Shown: positions 6,046-9,859 of the stretch, piece by piece
Position numbering within the stretch: the stretch's first letter is position 1
Layout of the letters: each line of letters begins with the position of its first letter
Translations under genes and position numbers: made by a program
Notes under the pieces: model-generated
What the model was told of the DNA's origin: nothing
What the model saw: only the letters and a program-made list of their open reading frames with translations
Databases searched by the model: none
Assembly (NCBI GenBank): GCA_036741235.1
Contig: DAINSQ010000174.1
Location: 1 to 9,859 of the forward strand
Direction of reading: 5' to 3'
DNA: 9,859 bases
Source of the DNA: JABWBR01 sp036741235
Lineage (GTDB): Bacteria; Bacteroidota; Bacteroidia; Chitinophagales; Saprospiraceae

Positions 6046-6750
6046 TTACCCCAGCATACCTTCATCGGCGAAACTCCAGTACCCTGTGCCGCCGATGATC
6101 AGGTGGTCCAGAACAGGCAGTTCCATCATCTCGCCGGCTTTTACCAGTTTGCGGGTGAGGTCAATATCGGCCTGGCTGGGGCTGAGGTTGCCGGAGGGGT
6201 GGTTGTGACACAGGATAATTGCGCAGGCCCTGCCTTCAACGGCCTTGCGGAAGATGATCTTGGCGTCGACTACGGTGCCGGTCATGCCGCCCGAACTGAT
6301 TTGTTCTTTGCCGATGACCCGGTTGGCCCTGTTGAGGAGCAAAATCCAGAATTCTTCGTGCAGCAAATCCGACAACAAGCTGCCAATGGCGTTAAAGGCA
6401 TCCTGACTGCCGCGTATCTGGGGTTTTTCGCGGATCACCGATAGTTGCCGCCTGCGCCCCAATTCCAGCGCCGCTGCAATGGTCAACGCTTTGGCCTCGC
6501 CGATGCCTTTACATGACATCAAAGCCGGCAAGGGGCGGTTGCCCAACTCGTTGAGGTCGTAATTTACGGCCTGCAGGATCTGTCGGGCCAATTCAACAGC
6601 CGACGCGTCCGCCGTGCCGGTGCGCAGCAAAATGGCCAACAACTCTACGTCGGAGAGGTGCTGTTTCCCTTTGCGCAAGAGTTTTTCGCGCGGGCGATCT
6701 TCTTCGGCCCAGGCTTTTATGGATGTTGCGGGAGGAGTGTAGGTGTTCAT
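6046..6750 (-). CDS. radC: RadC-family JAMM-domain protein (UPF0758)
   Basis: This is a 234-residue full-length member of the RadC/YicR family. The N-terminal part (about 10-75) leads into a helix-hairpin-helix region (MSCKGIGEAKALTIAAALELGRR, about 78-100). The C-terminal JAMM metal-binding domain carries H182 and H184 in HNHPSG, then S192 and D195, matching HxHx7Sx2D. The upstream glutamate is E132 or E133 in EEFWILLLN. The domain is related to zinc isopeptidases, but the cellular role of RadC is unresolved; the old DNA-repair assignment is doubtful. The start is the ATG at 6748-6750, since the family begins with a motif like IKAWAEEDRPREKLL soon after the start. A TACCTTCA sequence just upstream (minus strand) is a poor promoter match. 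Upstream lies the low-complexity region with the assembly gap, so its true 5' context is uncertain. Confidence 0.95.
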   Translation of the reverse strand: MNTYTPPATSIKAWAEEDRPREKLLRKGKQHLSDVELLAILLRTGTADASAVELARQILQAVNYDLNELGNRPLPALMSCKGIGEAKALTIAAALELGRRRQLSVIREKPQIRGSQDAFNAIGSLLSDLLHEEFWILLLNRANRVIGKEQISSGGMTGTVVDAKIIFRKAVEGRACAIILCHNHPSGNLSPSQADIDLTRKLVKAGEMMELPVLDHLIIGGTGYWSFADEGMLG

Positions 6751-6770
6751 GTTGTGACGGTGAAGGTACG

Positions 6771-6822
6771 GGGTTGGGAGTGAGTGAGGGTGGGAGGGTG
6801 GGAGGGTGGGAGTGAGTGAGGG
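6771..6822 (+). repeat. G-rich tract with perfect G-quadruplex motif
   Basis: At 6788-6810 six GGG runs are separated by single bases alternating T and A, an ideal short-loop G-quadruplex pattern on the plus strand. It is flanked by two exact 15 bp copies of GGGAGTGAGTGAGGG at 6776-6790 and 6808-6822. The tract is 20-70 bp upstream of the radC start; the G-rich strand is the template strand for radC. Confidence 0.8.
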
Positions 6823-6880
6823 ATAATTTTACATTTATAACCCAACCACACAACCACCCACACAAACAACCCAAAAAAAC

Positions 6881-6890
6881 NNNNNNNNNN
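6881..6890. other. Assembly gap (10 N)
   Basis: Ten undetermined bases lie within low-complexity A/C-rich sequence. Ten is a conventional placeholder, so the real distance between the flanks is unknown. The frames that cross it, proline-rich on one strand, are not genes. Confidence 0.97.
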
Positions 6891-6906
6891 ATATTTAAAC
6901 TTTTCT

Positions 6907-6948
6907 CCCCCCCCCACACCCCCACCCCCCCACCCTCACGCACTCCCC
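6907..6948 (-). repeat. C-rich tract, inverted counterpart of the G-rich tract
   Basis: C-runs of 9, 5, 7 and 3 bases at 6907-6915, 6919-6923, 6925-6931 and 6933-6935 make a G-quadruplex pattern on the minus strand. Read on that strand, the tract starts GGGAGTGCGTGAGGGTGGG. This matches 18 of 19 bases of the plus-strand sequence starting at 6776, so the two tracts form an inverted repeat on either side of the gap. Confidence 0.7.
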
Positions 6949-6980
6949 AAAAAAGCGGCGGGAGCTTCGTCCCGCCGCTT
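6949..6980 (-). terminator. Rho-independent terminator of the PUR-domain gene
   Basis: Perfect 11 bp GC-rich arms at 6953-6963 and 6970-6980 surround a 6-base loop (GCTTCG). On the minus strand they are followed by a T-run, the complement of the six A bases at 6949-6954. It lies 20 bp beyond the stop codon of the PUR-domain gene. It should stop that transcript before the low-complexity region and radC. Confidence 0.87.
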
Positions 6981-7000
6981 CGTGTAAATGCAGGTTAGCG

Positions 7001-7258
7001 TTATTCCTTATCGGATTTCGCCGTTTCCGGTTGAGCAACCTGCATATTGGCTACCAAACGATCTAAAGCTTCGCGAAACTGCGGCAGGTCTTTGGGAAAG
7101 ACCAGGATGCGGTTGTTTTCGAATTCGTTGCTTTCCTTGTTTTTCTTGCTTTCGGTAATGGTCAGGTACTGGGAGCCGTTGTTAGCCTCTCTGACATCCA
7201 TAAAGTAGTGGCGATCACTGGCTTTGACCGTTTCTGAGAAAAGAGCATTTTTAGGCAT
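7001..7258 (-). CDS. PUR-family DNA/RNA-binding protein (DUF3276)
   Basis: This small single-domain protein of 85 residues is of the bacterial PUR-alpha-like type common in Bacteroidota. Family members carry a PUR repeat that binds single-stranded nucleic acid. The recognisable core is ETVKASDRHYFMDVREANNG, followed by SQYLTITESKKNK and RILVFPKDLPQFREALDRLV, the beta-sheet-plus-helix pattern of the family. A short polar tail follows (about 73-85). The start is the ATG at 7256-7258. It diverges from rnpA across about 100 bp of AT-rich DNA that must hold both promoters; I could not identify a convincing box for this gene. A strong terminator follows the stop codon. Its target is unknown. Confidence 0.88.
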   Translation of the reverse strand: MPKNALFSETVKASDRHYFMDVREANNGSQYLTITESKKNKESNEFENNRILVFPKDLPQFREALDRLVANMQVAQPETAKSDKE

Positions 7259-7361
7259 AGCTCATTTGATTTTAGGTAATAAAATTTGTTATCTATAATA
7301 TAGACGCGAGAGTGGCCGAAATTCCATAAATTTCAAAAAAAAAATTTCACCTGAATTGTCT
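7259..7361. promoter_or_regulatory. Divergent intergenic region between PUR gene and rnpA
   Basis: These 103 AT-rich bases separate two divergent genes and should contain both promoters. On the plus strand, TAAATTTC (about 7327-7334) is one base from TAnnTTTG but has no partner box at the right distance. A run of ten A bases lies just upstream of rnpA. No Shine-Dalgarno sequence precedes either start. Confidence 0.4.
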
Positions 7362-7778
7362 ATGTCTTCATTTCGATTTCGCAGAGAAGAAAAATTAAAA
7401 AGCCGGAAAGTAATTGAAGGCTTGTTCAAGCAGGATAAACGCAGCAGTATCGGGCAATATCCGTTGCGGCTTATATGGACGCCCGTATTGGAAAAGCGAG
7501 GCGCCTCGCCGGTGCTGTTCACGGTGAGCGTGCCCAAACGCCGCTATAAAACCGCGGTATTGCGCAATCGACTGCGGAGGCAGGTGCGCGAAGCCTGGCG
7601 GCTCCACAAGTGCCAGGTTTACGAAGCTTTGCCCCCCGATACAACCCAATACGCCTGGATGGTGATCTATACGGGAGAATCGCCGCTGGCTTATTCCGTT
7701 ATCGAAAGCGCCATGCGCAAAATGATACGCAAATTCCTTACCGCTCTTCCCACCCGTGCAGGAGGAGAAAATACGTAG
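7362..7778 (+). CDS. rnpA: Ribonuclease P protein component
   Basis: The RnpA subunit binds the RNase P RNA and helps it remove 5' leaders from precursor tRNAs in the cytoplasm. The 138 residues begin with the typical FRFRREEKLKSRKVIEGLF. The VSVPKRRYKTAVLRNRLRRQVREAWR stretch (about 55-80) contains the family's RNR signature (R68-N69-R70) and its following arginine-rich helix. Length is slightly above the usual ~120. I chose the ATG at 7362-7364; an in-frame TTG two codons earlier adds nothing. The usual neighbours rpmH upstream and yidD/yidC downstream are absent. Instead an unknown exported protein gene starts 3 bp after the stop, so the two are very likely co-transcribed. Confidence 0.94.
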   Translation: MSSFRFRREEKLKSRKVIEGLFKQDKRSSIGQYPLRLIWTPVLEKRGASPVLFTVSVPKRRYKTAVLRNRLRRQVREAWRLHKCQVYEALPPDTTQYAWMVIYTGESPLAYSVIESAMRKMIRKFLTALPTRAGGENT

Positions 7779-7781
7779 GCT

Positions 7782-8294
7782 ATGAAAAACCGGTTTATCT
7801 ATATCATTTGCCTGCCGGCGCTATTGTGCTGCTTCTCGGCAAACGCGCAAAAAGTGCTGCAAATTGAACGCTACGGCAGGGCAAAAACGACCAAAATACA
7901 CCTGGGCGAAGAAATCACCTACCGCCTCAAAGGCGAAGCTGCCTGGCATACCCGCGCCATGGAAGATATTAATGTTGAGCAGGGGCTTGTAGTAGCGCCC
8001 GACCGCTATATCAAAATTGCCGAAATCGAGGCGTTGCGATACAACCGCACCTGGCCCCGGGCAGTGGGTAAGCAAATGTTCTGGCTGGGCGCCGGCTGGA
8101 GCCTATACGGCGTGATTGGCAACCTGGCCGACGGCGACCCCGATACCAATTACCGCTGGGGCGACGCCGCCGTAACGGGCACCGCCTGGGGGTTGTCGCT
8201 GTTGCTGCCGAAAGTTTTTAAGTATAAAAAAATAAAATTGGGCGAACGCAGGCGATTACGGGCCGTCGATATCAATTTTTCCCCGCTCAATTAA
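7782..8294 (+). CDS. Exported or membrane-associated protein of unknown function
   Basis: This 170-residue protein has a clear signal peptide: positive MKNR, a hydrophobic core at 5-18, and an ANA-Q site with cleavage after about residue 22. The cysteines at 16-17 do not make a proper lipobox. The mature part starts with a probable beta-rich region (about 24-90). Two moderately hydrophobic segments follow, at about 101-117 (FWLGAGWSLYGVIGNLA) and 131-146 (AVTGTAWGLSLLLPKV), and a basic end (KYKKIKLGERRRLR). I do not recognise the family. A GGAGGAG stretch at 7761-7767, inside the end of rnpA, could be a ribosome site but sits 14 bases from the ATG. It follows rnpA by 3 bp and overlaps the convergent M16 gene by 8 bp. 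Confidence 0.8.
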   Translation: MKNRFIYIICLPALLCCFSANAQKVLQIERYGRAKTTKIHLGEEITYRLKGEAAWHTRAMEDINVEQGLVVAPDRYIKIAEIEALRYNRTWPRAVGKQMFWLGAGWSLYGVIGNLADGDPDTNYRWGDAAVTGTAWGLSLLLPKVFKYKKIKLGERRRLRAVDINFSPLN

Positions 8295-9552
8295 GGGACG
8301 CGTCCGTAAGCGCCGGCTTATTCGCGACATAATACAACACTGAGCAGTTTTCGGGGCGGAAAAGCCGGGTTGCTTCCTGATGAATGTCCTCGGTCGTGAC
8401 GCTTTGATAATGATGTACCTCTTTATTGATGAGTTCGGCATCGCCCAGCAATTCGAAGGTAGCGAGATTGATGGCTTTGTTGAGGGCGCTCAATTCCGAA
8501 AATACCAGCGAGCTCTCTACTTTGTTTTTGAGTTTTTGTAATTCCGCTTCAGGCAGTTGCGCCGTACGCAATTGCTCGAGTTCCTGCCAAATGAGAGCCT
8601 CCGCTTGTTCGAGGCTAACGCCTTCCGACGGTTTTCCTTCGATAATCAGCAGCCCGGGGTCGTGCGTAGCCGACAGGTAGCAGTCGATATGCGCAAACAG
8701 TTTTTGCTCTTTGAGCAGTCGCCGGAACAATCGCGCGGAAGGACCGTTGCCCAGCGCGTCGGTGATCAGATCGGAGGTATAAAACTGTGACGCCAGCCGA
8801 GGCGCCATGTGGAAAGCCATATACAAAGCATCGGAGGGCACGTCGGCGCGTAATACGCGGCGGCGTTGCTCGGTTTGGGGCGGTTCGGCGGGAAGGTGGC
8901 GATCCGGTATTTGGCCAGTCGGAATGGCCCCAAACCACTTCTCGGCCAGCCGAACGACAGCTTCCGCTTTTACAGGGCCGGCAACTACCAGTATAGCGTT
9001 GTTGGGACGGTAGTATTGGTAGTAAAATGCTTTGACATCGTCGAGCGTGGCTTGTTCGATATGGGCGGGTACCAGCCCTATCGTCGGCCAGCGGTAAGGA
9101 TGCGTTTGATAGGCAAGATCGCTGATGTGGTGCCAGGCGTCGCCATAGGGCTGGTTGAGGCAGGTTTCTTTGAATTCTTCGACAACCACTTTGCGTTGTA
9201 CGTTCAATACCTTTTTGTTGAACCGCAGTTTGAGCATGCGGTCGGATTCCAGCCAAAAAGCCGTTTCTATATTTTGGGCAGGCAGCACGTTGTAAAAGCT
9301 GGTCAGGTCGCTATTGGTAAAGGCGTTGTTTTCGCCGCCGGCCATTTGGATGGGGTCGTCAAAATCGGGGATATTGGCCGAGCCGCCGAACATCAGGTGT
9401 TCGAAAAGGTGGGCAAACCCGGTTTTGTCGGGGGCTTCATCGCGGGAGCCTACGTCGTACAACACATTGACGGCCACCATGGGGGTGCTGTCGTCTTCAT
9501 GTACCAGTAGTTTTAGGCCGTTATCTAATATATATCGCTGAAAGGTGATCAC
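8287..9552 (-). CDS. M16 family zinc metallopeptidase
   Basis: This is a processing-peptidase/pitrilysin-type protease of 421 residues. The inverted zinc motif HxxEH is present as H48-L-F-E51-H52 in TGFAHLFEHLMFGGS. A third zinc-ligand glutamate is expected about 75 residues later and is supplied by E125 or E126 in KVVVEEFKE. The AFTNSDLTSFYNVLPAQN stretch is typical of the N-terminal catalytic half, and a second, non-catalytic M16 half follows (about 180-400). I chose the GTG at 9550-9552 (VITFQRYILDNGLKLLVHED), where family members usually begin. A frame from 9660 adds 36 residues, runs into the preceding gene and lacks a proper signal peptide. With the GTG start there is no export signal, so it is probably cytoplasmic. 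M16 genes often come in active/inactive pairs; none is seen here. The substrate is unknown. Confidence 0.92.
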   Translation of the reverse strand: MITFQRYILDNGLKLLVHEDDSTPMVAVNVLYDVGSRDEAPDKTGFAHLFEHLMFGGSANIPDFDDPIQMAGGENNAFTNSDLTSFYNVLPAQNIETAFWLESDRMLKLRFNKKVLNVQRKVVVEEFKETCLNQPYGDAWHHISDLAYQTHPYRWPTIGLVPAHIEQATLDDVKAFYYQYYRPNNAILVVAGPVKAEAVVRLAEKWFGAIPTGQIPDRHLPAEPPQTEQRRRVLRADVPSDALYMAFHMAPRLASQFYTSDLITDALGNGPSARLFRRLLKEQKLFAHIDCYLSATHDPGLLIIEGKPSEGVSLEQAEALIWQELEQLRTAQLPEAELQKLKNKVESSLVFSELSALNKAINLATFELLGDAELINKEVHHYQSVTTEDIHQEATRLFRPENCSVLYYVANKPALTDASLN

Positions 9553-9643
9553 GCTAGCTGTGTTTAGCGGGGCAAGATAAAAAATATACTTTACTCCCGA
9601 ACTCGGGCTTTTTCCAAAAGCAAGCGATATAACGTAAATAACG

Positions 9644-9859
9644 CTACCGATTAACGACAATTTTTGAATTGAACATGGGTATATGGTCTATATATAAAAT
9701 AACAAAATACAATCCCGGGGCCAAACCATTCAGTTCCATTCGATACTCCCGCTCCATTGCCGAGAGGTCGTAGGTTGCCGCTACCTGGCCCAGACTGTTG
9801 TATATTATCGCCTGTCCGAATTTAATAAGCGGGCGTTCAAAAACCACTTTAAGATAGTC
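9644..9859 (-). CDS. C-terminal end of a T9SS-sorted protein (partial)
   Basis: Only the last 71 residues lie in the window; the frame stays open to the right edge with no start. The pattern YLKVVFERPLIKFGQAI, then IYNSLGQVAATYDL, LNGLAPGLYFVILY and a final KIVVNR matches the type A C-terminal sorting domain. That domain (Por secretion tail) directs cargo through the type IX secretion system to the cell surface, where it is removed. The identity of the cargo is not visible. The gene ends 91 bp before the M16 start and is probably a separate transcript, although no strong terminator is evident. Confidence 0.83.
   Translation of the reverse strand, partial: DYLKVVFERPLIKFGQAIIYNSLGQVAATYDLSAMEREYRMELNGLAPGLYFVILYIDHIPMFNSKIVVNR

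Noticed and set aside
6593..6998. Frames crossing the N-gap region, proline-rich on both strands
   Set aside because: They are produced by low-complexity CCC/ACC repeats and contain undetermined residues; no start, domain or sensible composition supports them.
9572..9579. TATCTTGC as the promoter of the M16 gene
   Set aside because: Two mismatches to TAnnTTTG and no partner box at 19-21 bases upstream.
9597..9608. CCCGAACTCGGG hairpin followed by T-run on the plus strand
   Set aside because: The stem is only 4-5 bp and no plus-strand gene ends nearby; on the minus strand no T-run follows it directly.

Overview
The window looks like a piece of a draft Bacteroidota chromosome, with a feel of the Saprospiria/Chitinophagia side of the phylum. 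The evidence is a PUR-type DUF3276 protein, the C-terminal tail of a type IX secretion cargo protein, a LytTR response regulator, several promoter-like TTTG/TAnnTTTG pairs, and starts that mostly lack Shine-Dalgarno sequences. The class-level placement is inference. Ten N bases at 6881-6890 mark a scaffold gap. Most of the DNA is ordinary housekeeping sequence; the unusual parts are a small double-glycine peptide gene and the repeats between genes.

Left part (1-2143): two tandem ~63 bp repeat units built on nested palindromes, then two minus-strand genes. These are an unrecognised five-helix membrane protein (150-662) and the E2 subunit of 2-oxoglutarate dehydrogenase (731-1990). A TTGTAGG-type inverted repeat separates them. 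No E1 (sucA) gene is in the window. Middle part (2099-6026): a 49-residue peptide gene with a GG leader-like motif, bracketed by its own promoter and a strong terminator; a LytTR response regulator; and the replication-restart helicase PriA, all on the minus strand. Each appears to have its own promoter.

Right part (6046-9859): radC (minus), then about 250 bp of low-complexity G/C-skewed sequence forming an interrupted inverted repeat around the gap. Next come a PUR/DUF3276 gene (minus) with a clear terminator, and diverging from it rnpA (plus) tightly followed by an unknown exported or membrane protein (plus). That gene overlaps tail to tail by 8 bp with an M16 zinc peptidase (minus). The last feature is the C-terminal end of a T9SS-sorted surface protein running off the right edge.

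The genes do not form one pathway: central carbon metabolism, replication restart, RNase P and proteolysis sit side by side. The only candidate system is the peptide gene next to the LytTR regulator, an arrangement reminiscent of peptide-pheromone circuits. No sensor kinase, exporter or maturation enzyme is visible here, so that link is a hypothesis.
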